A stretch of 64,000 nucleotides of DNA from Chersky-840 sp963794615. Lineage in GTDB: Bacteria > Actinomycetota > Acidimicrobiia > Acidimicrobiales > UBA8190. This document shows, in pieces, positions 54,046-62,582 of the stretch. Below the pieces are notes generated by a model, which made no database searches, had not been told where the DNA came from, and worked only from the letters and a program-made list of their open reading frames with translations. The translations under genes and the position numbers were made by a program. Positions within the stretch are counted from its first letter, which is position 1, and every line of letters starts with the position of its first letter. Where the stretch lies: assembly GCA_963794615.1 (NCBI GenBank), contig CAWCEP010000009.1, forward strand, positions 1 to 64,000. The letters run 5' to 3'.

Positions 54046-55560
54046 GTGACCGTCTCGTTTGCTGATCTCGGGGTGCGCCCCGAACTGGTTGCCCGTCTGC
54101 ACGGCCGGGGCCTGACCAGCCCATTCCCAATCCAAGCGGCGACCCTTCCCGATGCCCTCGCGGGGCGCGACGTTTGCGGGCGCGCCCCCACCGGTTCGGG
54201 AAAGACGTTGGCCTTCGGTTTGGCCGTCGTGAGCCGGACCAACGGATCGAAGCCGGGGCGTCCCGGCGCGCTGGTCCTCGTCCCGACGCGCGAGCTCGCC
54301 GCCCAGGTGCAGCGGGAGCTGGCCATGTTGTCGGGACAGGGGCGAGGGCGCGTGATCGCCGTCTACGGCGGGACGGGGTACGGACCCACCCGCCAGGCCC
54401 TGGCTCGGGGCGTCGACACCGTCGTCGCCTGCCCCGGTCGACTCGAGGACCTCGTCGCCCAACGTGCCATCGATCTGAGTGCCGTCCGCACCGTCGTGGT
54501 CGACGAGGCGGACCGGATGGCCGACATGGGGTTTCTTCCTGCGGTGCGCCGCCTCCTCGATCTCACCGCGGCCGATCGTCAGGTGATGTTGTTCTCCGCG
54601 ACGCTCGGACCCGAGATCGAAGCTCTGGTGAGCCGGTATCAGACCAATCCCGCCCGTCATCACGTGGCCAGCGACGAGCCGGGGGAATCCGACATCTCGC
54701 ACCTGTTTTGGAGCGTCCCCCGACAAGAACGAGTCCCCGTCACGGTTGCACTCGTGGGAGAGCACGGGCGCGCACTCGTCTTCTGCCGCACGCGCCGTGG
54801 CGCCGATCGGGTCACGGCGCAGCTGAACAAGGGGGGCGTCAAGGCCCTTGCCATCCACGGCGGCAAGACCCAGGCCCAGCGCGAACGAGCGCTGGCCGCC
54901 TTCGGCGCGGGCGGGGCCGGAGCGCTGGTGGCGACCGACGTGGCCGCCCGTGGCATTCACGTCGAAGACCTGCCCTGCGTGGTGCACTTCGACCCGCCCG
55001 CGGATCACACCGACTACCTGCATCGGTCGGGGCGGACGGGTCGGGCCGGGAAGACCGGCATCGTGGTGTCACTCGTGGCCGAGGAGCAGCGGTCGGCGAA
55101 TCGGCTCTTGCAGCGGTCCCTCGGCTTCGAGACCGTGGTGCACCCGAAGGGTCTCCTCGCCGGCACTCGTGCCCACCAACCACGCCCCGCCACCCCTGTC
55201 GAGCACGAGCCGTCGGCGGCCGTCGTCACGACGGCGCCTCGATCCGCTCCCAAGGTCACGCGACGGGGAACGAAGAGTGCCCCGACGCACCGCGTCTCTC
55301 GGAGCCATGGAGCTCGCCGTGGGGTGCAGAAGGTCGTGGGCCGGCGGCCCAAGGGGGCACCCGTCGGCACGGTGAGGTTCTTCGACGCCAAAAAGGGCTA
55401 CGGGTTCCTGTCGAGGCCCGACGGTGCCGGCGATGTGTTCGTCCACGTGAGCAACATCCAAGGGCACGGCCCGACGGCGCTCCAGCCGGGCCAACAGGTC
55501 CGCTTCGAGACGGCGACCGGTCGCAAAGGCGAAGAGGCTCGCAACGTGATGGTCATCTGA
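54046..55560 (+). CDS. DEAD-box RNA helicase fused to a C-terminal cold-shock domain
   Basis: 504 residues. Helicase motifs in order: 'FADLGVRPELVARLHGRGLTSPFPIQ' (Q), 'APTGSGKT' (I), 'PTRELAAQ' (Ia), 'VVDEADRM' (II), 'SATL' (III), 'LVFCRTRRGADR' (IV), 'ATDVAARGIHV' (V), 'HRSGRTGRAGKTG' (VI). A basic, low-complexity linker (about 380-435) leads to a full cold-shock domain of about 65 residues, with RNP1-like 'KGYGFLSRPD' and RNP2-like 'DVFVHVS'. GTG 54046 follows TGGAG. The fusion probably couples RNA binding by the CSD to strand unwinding, useful at low temperature or in ribosome assembly. Confidence 0.88.
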   Translation: MTVSFADLGVRPELVARLHGRGLTSPFPIQAATLPDALAGRDVCGRAPTGSGKTLAFGLAVVSRTNGSKPGRPGALVLVPTRELAAQVQRELAMLSGQGRGRVIAVYGGTGYGPTRQALARGVDTVVACPGRLEDLVAQRAIDLSAVRTVVVDEADRMADMGFLPAVRRLLDLTAADRQVMLFSATLGPEIEALVSRYQTNPARHHVASDEPGESDISHLFWSVPRQERVPVTVALVGEHGRALVFCRTRRGADRVTAQLNKGGVKALAIHGGKTQAQRERALAAFGAGGAGALVATDVAARGIHVEDLPCVVHFDPPADHTDYLHRSGRTGRAGKTGIVVSLVAEEQRSANRLLQRSLGFETVVHPKGLLAGTRAHQPRPATPVEHEPSAAVVTTAPRSAPKVTRRGTKSAPTHRVSRSHGARRGVQKVVGRRPKGAPVGTVRFFDAKKGYGFLSRPDGAGDVFVHVSNIQGHGPTALQPGQQVRFETATGRKGEEARNVMVI

Positions 55561-55587
55561 GCGCCGGGTACCCGGGCTCAGCGGGGC

Positions 55588-55956
55588 TCAGGACAGCGAG
55601 GCGCGCAGCTTTTCGAGAGCGCCCAGACGACGATCGAGCCGTGTCGGGTCGTCCTTGTCGCGATCGCGGATCCGAGCTTCGAGCAGGTCCAGCCGTACTC
55701 GCTCTCGACCGATCAGTTCGGCTCTCTCGGCATCCGGTCGTTGACGGACTGCCCGGAGGAAGGCAGCCAGAGCATCGTTGGAACGCTTGAGATTCAGCGA
55801 ACGGGCGACGGAGGCGAAGGTGCGGCCTTCCTCCCGAAGTCGTAGCGCGTCTTCGTCGCTACTGCCGCGGCGCGGGCCACGGGAGTCCTTGCGCTCGCGG
55901 TCGCTGTCTCGGTCGCGGTCCTGGTCCCGAGATCGGGGCTCTCGGCCTCTAGGCAC
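55588..55956 (-). CDS. small conserved HTH-like protein
   Basis: 122 residues. An Arg/Asp-rich N terminus ('RSRDQDRDRDSDRERKDSRG') is followed by 'ALRLREEGRTFASVARSLNLKRSNDALAAFLRAVRQRPDAERAEL', an HTH-like helix set with no wing, and a coiled tail. It resembles small uncharacterised actinobacterial regulators. GTG 55956 is assumed. It is convergent with the helicase gene; a CCGGGTACCCGG palindrome lies between them at 55564-55575. Confidence 0.55.
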   Translation of the reverse strand: MPRGREPRSRDQDRDRDSDRERKDSRGPRRGSSDEDALRLREEGRTFASVARSLNLKRSNDALAAFLRAVRQRPDAERAELIGRERVRLDLLEARIRDRDKDDPTRLDRRLGALEKLRASLS

Positions 55957-56255
55957 GATCCACCGACCTAGTGCTGTCGGTGGCGCGAGAACCAAGACCG
56001 CAGGACGTGTCGCACCGCTGGACGGTTCCAGTGGCCATTGTCTCTCCATTCACGAGCTCAACGCATCGCTCGGGAACGGCCGTGTGGCTGTTGGGACCGG
56101 GTCGACTCACCACTATCCTACCGGGTCACGGGCAGTTGCGTGATCGCCGAGTCGACGCGGAGAAGCCGTTGACCTTTCGTGCTGTCGGAAGCCGGATGCC
56201 GTCGATCGCCAGATGAGGTCACGACGCACGACAAAGGTCATGGGAAGTCGACCTG

Positions 56256-56270
56256 GTACTGTGGCAGTAC
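56256..56270. promoter_or_regulatory. candidate operator upstream of the sigma factor
   Basis: GTACTG-TGG-CAGTAC is a perfect 6-base inverted repeat 110 bases before the sigma factor start. TACTGT inside it could double as a -10 box. The rest of the 424-base stretch 55957-56380 has no gene I can support. Confidence 0.4.
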
Positions 56271-56380
56271 GGGATCAGTGACGGCGGACGTGAGTTCGGT
56301 ATCCCGACGAGCCCGCCGAGCATTGCCCACCCTGGCACCAACGGTGGGTTCCGATCGCGCCGTGCCGAGGAGGCGTTGGG

Positions 56381-57319
56381 GTGCTTGCGGATCAGCGGGC
56401 CGAGCGTGACGAATCGGACATCGTCAAGCTCTACCTGAAAGGTATCGGGCAGTACGCGCTGCTGACCAAGCTCGAGGAGATTCGGCTGGCCAAGCTGATC
56501 GACGCCGGGCGCGCCGCGTTGGCGACCGAATCATCCACGCCTGCCCTCAGCGCAGCCAAGAAACGCGAACTTCGTCGAGCGATTCAGCAAGGGGAACTGG
56601 CGCATCAGACGTTCGTCCAAGCGAACCTTCGGTTGGTCGTGTCGATCGCCAAGCGTTACCAGGCGTCCGGTCTCCCCCTGCTCGATCTGGTCCAAGAGGG
56701 GAACCTGGGCCTGATCCACGCCGTGGGCAAGTTCGATTGGAACAAAGGCTTCAAGTTCTCGACCTATGCCACCTGGTGGATCCGACAGGCCATCAGTAGG
56801 GGCATCGCCAACACCGGCCGTACCATCCGGTTGCCGGCGCATGCGGGGGACCTGCTCACTCGGATCCGATGGGCCCGGACATCGCTCGAGCTGAAACTCG
56901 ACCGCGGGCCGACGCTCGATGAACTCGCATCCGAGACGGGTCTGTCGCGCGAAAAACTCGCCGAAGCTCTGCGATGGAGGTCCGAGCCCCTTTCGTTGTC
57001 AGAGCCGCTCGGTGACGAGCGCGACAGTGACTTCGGTGACCTCGTCCCTGATGCCAATGCAATTTCGCCTTTCGACTACGCGGCCAACGCGCTCCTCGGC
57101 GATGAGATCGCCCGCCTCCTGGCTCCCCTCGATGCACGCGAAGCGACGATCATCCGCCTGCGATTCGGGCTCGACCAGCATGCGCCCCGGACCCTGGAGG
57201 AGATCGGCAAACAGTTCAACCTCACTCGGGAGCGGATCCGCCAGATCGAAGCCAAGGCCATGGCGAAGCTCCGGCATCCCTGCGTCGACAACGGCGCCCA
57301 CGACCTGCTCGACGGGTAG
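56381..57319 (+). CDS. RNA polymerase sigma factor, group 2 (SigB/HrdB-like)
   Basis: 312 residues without the long 1.1 region. Region 1.2 is 'DIVKLYLKGIGQYALLTKLEEIRLAKLI', region 2 'VQANLRLVVSIAKRYQASGLPLLDLVQEGNLGLIHAVGKFDWNKGFKFSTYATWWIRQAISR', and region 3 'IRLPAHAGDLLTRIRW...GPTLDELASETGLS'. Region 4.2, 'RTLEEIGKQFNLTRERIRQIEAKAMAKLRHP', binds the -35 element. It is a second, principal-like sigma factor used in stress or stationary phase in related bacteria. GTG 56381 follows GAGGAGG. It is followed after 17 bases by the PPOX gene. Confidence 0.92.
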   Translation: MLADQRAERDESDIVKLYLKGIGQYALLTKLEEIRLAKLIDAGRAALATESSTPALSAAKKRELRRAIQQGELAHQTFVQANLRLVVSIAKRYQASGLPLLDLVQEGNLGLIHAVGKFDWNKGFKFSTYATWWIRQAISRGIANTGRTIRLPAHAGDLLTRIRWARTSLELKLDRGPTLDELASETGLSREKLAEALRWRSEPLSLSEPLGDERDSDFGDLVPDANAISPFDYAANALLGDEIARLLAPLDAREATIIRLRFGLDQHAPRTLEEIGKQFNLTRERIRQIEAKAMAKLRHPCVDNGAHDLLDG

Positions 57320-57336
57320 GTCGCTACAGTCGGTCC

Positions 57337-57741
57337 GTGGACCCCCATACGGCTCGACGCCGACTGGCCTCGGCGAGCGTGGGGCATCTGGCGACGGTGA
57401 CAGCTGCAAACGGCCCTCATATCGTCCCGTGTTGCTTCGTGCTCGATGCCGACACGATCTACTCGGCCGTCGACGCCAAGCCCAAGACCACATTCGATCT
57501 TCGGCGCGTGCAGAACATCCGGTCCAACCCCGCCGCCGCACTCCTGGTCGATCACTACGAGGAGGATTGGACGGCGCTGTGGTGGGTGCGAGTGGACGGG
57601 ATCGCCCACACCGTCGACGACGACGCCGGGCGTACGCGGGTCATCGAGCTCCTCGCCGCGAAATACGGGCAGTACCGGGACCGCTCTCCTCCCGGACCGG
57701 TCCTCGCCATCGACATCGAACGCTGGCGGAGCTGGCCCTGA
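57337..57741 (+). CDS. PPOX-class (probably F420-dependent) oxidoreductase
   Basis: 134 residues, a small split-barrel flavin/deazaflavin protein. 'ARRRLASASVGHLATVTAANGPHIVPCCFVLDADTIYSAVDAKPKTTFDLRRVQNIRSNPAAALLVDHYEEDWTALWWVRVDGIA' closely fits the F420-binding PPOX subgroup, with the Lys-rich loop that contacts the cofactor phosphate. The substrate is unknown. It begins with GTG 57337, 17 bases after the sigma factor gene. Confidence 0.82.
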   Translation: MDPHTARRRLASASVGHLATVTAANGPHIVPCCFVLDADTIYSAVDAKPKTTFDLRRVQNIRSNPAAALLVDHYEEDWTALWWVRVDGIAHTVDDDAGRTRVIELLAAKYGQYRDRSPPGPVLAIDIERWRSWP

Positions 57742-57906
57742 GCGATCACCGACCGGGTCCTGTGCGCTCGGTGTGGTCGCGCTGTGCATCGAGGGGCCGG
57801 GGTCGTCCAACTACTAGCCGGCACACAGGTTGCGCTACGGGGGCGCGAAGGGGGTGGGAGCAGGCTCAGTGTTGCCCCGAATGGGGCCGCGTGAAAGGAG
57901 CCACAC

Positions 57907-58572
57907 ATGCAACCACTTGATCCGGAACAAGACGATCCGGCCCCCGGTGCCCACACGCCCGGCGATCCCGGGCTTGCCGACCTAGGACGGGGGGGCCGGC
58001 GTCGATTGAACAAGGCCATGATGAGCGGGCTCGCCCTGTTGGGGGTCGGTAGCATCGCCGGAGTCGTCGCGGCCACCGCGACCAGCGCCGGCGCCGCCAC
58101 CACAACCACCACCGGGAGCACAGGGACAGCCGGATCGAGCTCGAGCTCGACCACCGTGCCGGGCAACGCTCCGCCGCGACCGGGAGCACCACCGGGCGCG
58201 GCACCGCTCCCTCTGCACGGGACGGTGACCGCAGTCGGGGCTTCGAGCGTGACCATCAAGACGAGCACCGGAACGACGACGTACTCGGTGTCGAGCTCGA
58301 GTGATATCGAGAAGAACGGCACGGCGGGTCTCAGTGGGCTCGCCGTCGGTGACACCGTTGCCTTCAGCACGGTCTCGTCCGACGCCACTCCCACCATCGA
58401 GAAACTGGTGGCGGGGACTGCGTCGGGCATGGCCGGAGGCTGTGGACCCGGCGGTATGCCCGGAACCGGGCGTGGAGGGCCGCCGAGCGGCTCGAACAGC
58501 TCGGGGACCTCGCCCGGCTCAGGGAGTTCGAACAGCAGCAGCAGTTCGAGCACGACACCGGCACCCGCCTGA
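57907..58572 (+). CDS. membrane-anchored/secreted Ser/Thr-rich protein with DUF5666-like beta domain
   Basis: 221 residues. Basic stretch, hydrophobic helix ('MSGLALLGVGSIAGVVAATATSAGA'), then Thr/Ser/Pro tracts flanking one compact domain 'LHGTVTAVGASSVTIKTSTGTTTYSVSSSSDIEKNGTAGLSGLAVGDTVAFSTV', an OB-like beta fold of the DUF5666 type. A Gly/Ser-rich C terminus follows. GAAAGGAG before ATG gives a strong ribosome site. Function unknown; probably an envelope protein. Confidence 0.7.
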   Translation: MQPLDPEQDDPAPGAHTPGDPGLADLGRGGRRRLNKAMMSGLALLGVGSIAGVVAATATSAGAATTTTTGSTGTAGSSSSSTTVPGNAPPRPGAPPGAAPLPLHGTVTAVGASSVTIKTSTGTTTYSVSSSSDIEKNGTAGLSGLAVGDTVAFSTVSSDATPTIEKLVAGTASGMAGGCGPGGMPGTGRGGPPSGSNSSGTSPGSGSSNSSSSSSTTPAPA

Positions 58573-58686
58573 CCCGTACCCCCGGAGCACCCGGGCTCGG
58601 TGTGGTGTGGCTCCTGCCGCCATGCCCTACGAGCCCGGGTGCTCAGCCCCCCGGTGCTCGGCCCTGCCCGCCGCCGACGTCGGCAG

Positions 58687-59225
58687 TCAGACGGCCCGAC
58701 CGGCGAAGTTGAGAAAGCGGGTCTGGTCGTCCGCCTGGGGTGAAGGGGTGATCTTGGGGGCGAAACCGCCCGGCACCCGGATGGCGTCGTCGATCGACGC
58801 CAGGAATCCTCCGGCGCTCGAGACGGCGTCGGCGTCCAGCCGCTCGTCCTGCCCGGTGGCCCGGGCCAAGTCCCAGGTGTGGACGAGGAGATCGGTGCAC
58901 ACCATGCGGCCGACCAAGGACTCGAACGGTTGATCCCCCCGACGATCGTCGAGGCCCGGGCCGCGTCGCCCACGGCCTCGGCCAATGCTCCACGGGCGGC
59001 CTGCCACTGCACGAGCAGGTCACCGTTGGGGTCTGTGTCGACCGGCGCGACGTCGTCGAATCGTGTCATCACCCGACGTTGGGTATCGATCACGTGGACG
59101 ACCAGATCTCGGACCGTCCAGTCCGGACACGGCGTCGGTGCCGACCACTGCTCGGAGGCGACGTGCGCGAGCCGGTCCGTGAACGCGGCTGCGATCGTCC
59201 CGTAGCGCACCACCGTCCCGGACAT
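58687..59225 (-). CDS. mycothiol-dependent maleylpyruvate-isomerase-family protein, frameshifted
   Basis: 179 residues when one G is restored in the run of six at 58935-58940. First frame: 'IAAAFTDRLAHVASEQWSAPTPCPDWTVRDLVVHVIDTQRRV', the DinB/MDMPI metal and thiol region. Second frame: 'DQPFESLVGRMVCTDLLVHTWDLARATGQDERLD...FAGRAV'. These four-helix-bundle enzymes bind Zn and use mycothiol in isomerisation or detoxification. Without correction the first frame continues into unrelated sequence to 57555. ATG 59225 or 59234 is the start. Confidence 0.7.
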
Positions 59226-59252
59226 GGCGCGCATGGTAGTGAGGATCGAACC

Positions 59253-59720
59253 CTATGAGGGGGTGAACTCGAGGGCTGTCTCGAGCTCGACGCGATGGCC
59301 GTCGGCATGGAGGGCGGCGATCTCGGCGAACCTGGCGATGGTGACGCGACCCTCGCCGCTCGCCAGCTCCGATGCGCTCATCGGCTCGAGGAGCGCCACG
59401 AAGGCGTCACCACTGCGGGCGAGGTGGGCGAGGGCGGCCTCCCGTGTCGGCGCCGGCGCGACCGAAGCGTGGCGGGCATTGAGGTCGTCCACGATCGCCG
59501 CTGATACCTCGACGTGCTCGTCGCGAGCGAGCCTGGTCACGAACGAGCCAAGGTATTCGTAGGCGTCGGCGACGTGGTCCACGATCACACCCACCGGTCG
59601 GAGATCACCCTCAGCGAGGGGGCATGCGGACCATTGTTCGTCGGAGATCCGACCCACGAACTCGACCAGTCGCTGGCGGGCCGCCAGGACGTCCCGGACC
59701 AGATCGGCGGCAACGGTCAC
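59253..59720 (-). CDS. DinB-superfamily protein
   Basis: 155 residues, four-helix bundle. 'LVEFVGRISDEQWSACPLAEGDLRPVGVIVDHVADAYEYLGSFVTRLARDEH' and the late 'FAEIAALHADGHRVELETAL' supply the three-His metal site typical of DinB proteins. Probably a thiol S-transferase. It is 27 bases upstream of the related frameshifted gene, so the pair may be an operon. The start is a GTG at 59720. Confidence 0.75.
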   Translation of the reverse strand: MTVAADLVRDVLAARQRLVEFVGRISDEQWSACPLAEGDLRPVGVIVDHVADAYEYLGSFVTRLARDEHVEVSAAIVDDLNARHASVAPAPTREAALAHLARSGDAFVALLEPMSASELASGEGRVTIARFAEIAALHADGHRVELETALEFTPS

Positions 59721-59835
59721 CGCGCAACCGCCATCGCACCGGTACGACGGTCCCGGTCCGCGACGGTCGTGTCCAACGCGGTACCGGCCATGCTCGGCGA
59801 CACCGGCGAGACGATACCGCCCGGCCCGCGAGGTG

Positions 59836-60990
59836 TCAGGCGCTCGGGACCCGTCCGACAGCAGCAGCGGGTCGCGATATCCGACCTTTGGCCCGGGCCA
59901 CGTCGTCCAGGGTCACGATGCCGGTCAACCGATTGGCCGAGTCCAGCACCACCGCCGGGCGTCCCCCCGCCGCGTCCATCCGAGCCAGCAGGACCGACAT
60001 CGGCTCTTCGGGACGGCCCACCGGGATCGTGTCGATCCGCTCGGCAACGTCACCGACCCGGGTGGCCATCTGCTCGCCGACGGGTACCGCGGCGACGCGC
60101 TCGAGGGTCACCACCCCTTCCAGCCAACCCGTCGATCCCACCACGGCGGCGACCTCGTGACCGTTCCACCACGGCACGGGCCCGGCCAGCAACGCCGCCA
60201 CGGTCATGGTGGACGCGATGACAGGGGGATGGGGAACCATCACCGAGCCCACGGTGAACCCATCGATCGGGTCCAGGTGCCGGGCGGCATCGCCTTCGGC
60301 CCGTGCCGCCGCGACCAGGAACCACCCGAGGAACAGGGACCACAGACCGAAGGGGCTGCCCGTCGCGAACTCGACTAATCCCAGGCCGATCAGGACCACG
60401 CCGAAGCCCACACCGGCCTTTGCCGCCAGCACCGAGGCGCGGGCGCGATCCCCGGTGGCTTTCCAGAGCCCGGCCCGCAGGATGCGGCCGCCGTCGAGGG
60501 GAGCGGCGGGGATCAGGTTGAACCCGGCCAGGAGGAGGTTGATCTGCCACAGCCACGAGCACACACCCACGACCAGGCCGTGGGCCCCGGCCTGCTCGAG
60601 GAGGATTTGTGCCGCCGCGAACGCACCGGCCAGGGCCACGCTCATGCCGGGCCCGACCGCGGCGATGGTGAAGTCCGCTCCTGGGTTGGGTGCCTCGCCT
60701 TCGAGCTGGGCGACGCCGCCGAAGAGCCACAACGTGATCGAGCGAACCCCGATGCCGTGGCGACGCGCCGCCACCGCGTGCGAGCCCTCGTGGGCGAGCA
60801 GCGATACGAAGAACAACGTCGCCGCGACCACGGCGCCGACCCAGTACGCCGGGTGGGCGCCCGTCCCGTAGGCACCGGGAAAGGCCGAGGTGGCGAGCTC
60901 CCAGGTCACGAGGCCGAAGATGAAGGCCACGCTCCAGTGCACGCCGACCGGGACGCCACCGATGCGCCCGAGCCGGATGCTTTGTTTCAT
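59836..60990 (-). CDS. site-2-protease-family intramembrane zinc metalloprotease with CBS domains
   Basis: 384 residues. The membrane domain carries the zinc motif 'LLAHEGSHAVAARRHGI' (H67, E68, H71) and the second motif 'FNLIPAAPLDGGRIL' (Asp D166). About six helices are seen. The C-terminal third ('VGSVMVPHPPVIASTMTVAALL...IVTLDDVARAKG') is a degenerate pair of CBS domains for nucleotide sensing, typical of the SpoIVFB/Rv2625c-like branch. It probably cleaves an anti-sigma factor or other membrane protein. ATG 60990 is supported by 'MKQSIRLGRIGGVPV', the usual N terminus. Confidence 0.88.
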   Translation of the reverse strand: MKQSIRLGRIGGVPVGVHWSVAFIFGLVTWELATSAFPGAYGTGAHPAYWVGAVVAATLFFVSLLAHEGSHAVAARRHGIGVRSITLWLFGGVAQLEGEAPNPGADFTIAAVGPGMSVALAGAFAAAQILLEQAGAHGLVVGVCSWLWQINLLLAGFNLIPAAPLDGGRILRAGLWKATGDRARASVLAAKAGVGFGVVLIGLGLVEFATGSPFGLWSLFLGWFLVAAARAEGDAARHLDPIDGFTVGSVMVPHPPVIASTMTVAALLAGPVPWWNGHEVAAVVGSTGWLEGVVTLERVAAVPVGEQMATRVGDVAERIDTIPVGRPEEPMSVLLARMDAAGGRPAVVLDSANRLTGIVTLDDVARAKGRISRPAAAVGRVPSA

Positions 60991-61116
60991 CCCCCCATCT
61001 TGGAGCCTTCAGCGCGCCATCGGTGGTCACCCCCGGTCACCTCGGGCGTCGACCGGCCCGGACTCCCGGGCCCCGGTCGCGCCGGGCCGGCGGCGCGGGT
61101 GTGCTAGCCATGCATC

Positions 61117-61797
61117 GTGTCGCAAGCCGTCCGGCGACCGGTCGAAGGCGGCGGCTGGCCCACCGGGCTCGCTCCCAAGATCCGGTCCGCACTCGATGCC
61201 CACGTGCCCGGCGACCGGCGTGAGGCCCGGGCGCTGGCCCGCATCATGGTCGACCTCGGTGCACTGGCCAGCCCCTTCGACGAGCGGGCCGGGCCCGAAC
61301 ACGTGACCGGCTCGGCTGTGGTGGTGGGACGTCGCGGGACCGTCCTCCACATGCACAAGCGCTTGCACCGGTGGTTGCAGCCCGGCGGGCACCTCGAACC
61401 GGGGGAGGAGCCGTGGGCCGCGGCCCTGCGCGAGTCCCAGGAGGAGACCGGCCTGGTGCTCTCCCATCCCGAGGGAGGACCGCGTCTCCTCCATGTCGAC
61501 GTGCACGATGCCGCCAACGGGCACACCCACCTTGACCTGCGCTACCTCCTGATCGCGCCCGACGACGACCCGCGCCCTCCTCCCGGCGAGAGCCCCGAGG
61601 CACGATGGTTCGGATGGGAGGAGGCGGAGGCCGTGTCCGACGAAGCCCTGGTCGGCGCGCTGCGCCGGGCCCGGGCCCAACCCGAGTCCCGGGCCGGGAC
61701 CGGATCGTCGTCGCCCGAAGCCCGGTCCCGCTCGGCGTCGGTTCCGGTCGGCAAGGGCCGCCGTCCCCGGCACAATGGTGGAGACGACGCGAGATGA
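61117..61797 (+). CDS. Nudix hydrolase
   Basis: 226 residues with N-terminal helical extension. The Nudix box is 'GGHLEPGEEPWAAALRESQEETG', with all catalytic Glu present (GX5EX7REUXEEXG). It hydrolyses nucleoside diphosphate-X compounds. Upstream of the box 'HKRLHRWLQPGG' is consistent with dinucleotide or CoA-type substrates, but the substrate is unknown. The disordered C terminus overlaps no gene, and the zinc-ribbon gene starts 11 bases later. Confidence 0.85.
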   Translation: MSQAVRRPVEGGGWPTGLAPKIRSALDAHVPGDRREARALARIMVDLGALASPFDERAGPEHVTGSAVVVGRRGTVLHMHKRLHRWLQPGGHLEPGEEPWAAALRESQEETGLVLSHPEGGPRLLHVDVHDAANGHTHLDLRYLLIAPDDDPRPPPGESPEARWFGWEEAEAVSDEALVGALRRARAQPESRAGTGSSSPEARSRSASVPVGKGRRPRHNGGDDAR

Positions 61798-61807
61798 CAG
61801 GCCGGGA

Positions 61808-62575
61808 ATGACGACAGGAGATGGTGCTCAGGAGTCGGGCCACGACGAGCCGGCTGCTCCCGCCCGGCCTCTGGCTCGGCTTCTGGACGTGCAGGATCAC
61901 GACACCGTGATCGACCAGCTCCGGCATCGCCGGGCCACACTGCCGGAACGAGGCGAGCTCGCCGACGTGGACCGGCAGCTCGGGGTGCTCGAGACCCGCA
62001 CCAAAGAGCTGCGCCTGCTGCGCGACGAGCTCGGCGGCCGTCAAGGTGCGCTCGAGCACCAGATCGACTCGTCCCGCACCCGACGCGACACGCTCGAGAA
62101 GCGACTGTTCAGCGGCCAGGTGGTCGCGTCGCGCGAGCTCCAGGCCATGAACGAGGAGGTGAAGCACCTCGCCCGCCACATCAGTGAGCTCGAGGACCGT
62201 GAGATCGAGATCATGGAAGCACTCGAGCCTCTCGACAACGAGCTGACGGCGGGCGACGTGACGCGCCGTGCCCTCGACACCGACGCCGATCGGCTCCGGG
62301 TGGCCATCGCCGCCACCGAGCAGGCCCTGGACGCGGAGCTGGCGGAAGAGAACCGGGCCCGCGGCGCCGCTGCGTCGGGAGTCCGGGACGACCTCCTGGC
62401 CCGCTACGAGCAGTTGCAATCCAAGCTCGGGGGCACCGGGGCGGCGCGGCTCGTGGGTGGATCGTGCGGCGGATGCCATCTGGCGTTGTCCTCGATGGAG
62501 CTCGACCGCGTCCGCAAGGCACCCCCCGACGCCGTGATCACGTGCGAGCAGTGCGGCCGGATCCTGGTGCCCTGA
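61808..62575 (+). CDS. zinc-ribbon coiled-coil protein (zf-RING_7 / CT398-like)
   Basis: About 255 residues. A long antiparallel coiled coil ('LLDVQDHDTVIDQLRHRRATLPERGELADVDRQLGVLETRTKELRLL', 'RDTLEKRLFSGQVVASRELQAMNEEVKHLARHISELEDREIEIMEAL') precedes a C4 zinc ribbon, 'SCGGCHLALSSMELDRVRKAPPDAVITCEQCGRILVP'. Family members occur next to RNase H/phosphatase genes in actinobacteria and may bind nucleic acid or flagellar/secretion partners. The start at 61808 is preferred over the ATG at 61775, since GCCGGGA precedes it. Confidence 0.88.
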   Translation: MTTGDGAQESGHDEPAAPARPLARLLDVQDHDTVIDQLRHRRATLPERGELADVDRQLGVLETRTKELRLLRDELGGRQGALEHQIDSSRTRRDTLEKRLFSGQVVASRELQAMNEEVKHLARHISELEDREIEIMEALEPLDNELTAGDVTRRALDTDADRLRVAIAATEQALDAELAEENRARGAAASGVRDDLLARYEQLQSKLGGTGAARLVGGSCGGCHLALSSMELDRVRKAPPDAVITCEQCGRILVP

Positions 62576-62582
62576 CGGCACC

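Noticed and set aside
57555..59234. 559-codon frame suggesting a large DinB-fusion protein
   Set aside because: Only the first part matches the family. The rest is antisense to the envelope protein at 57907 and results from the missing G at 58935.
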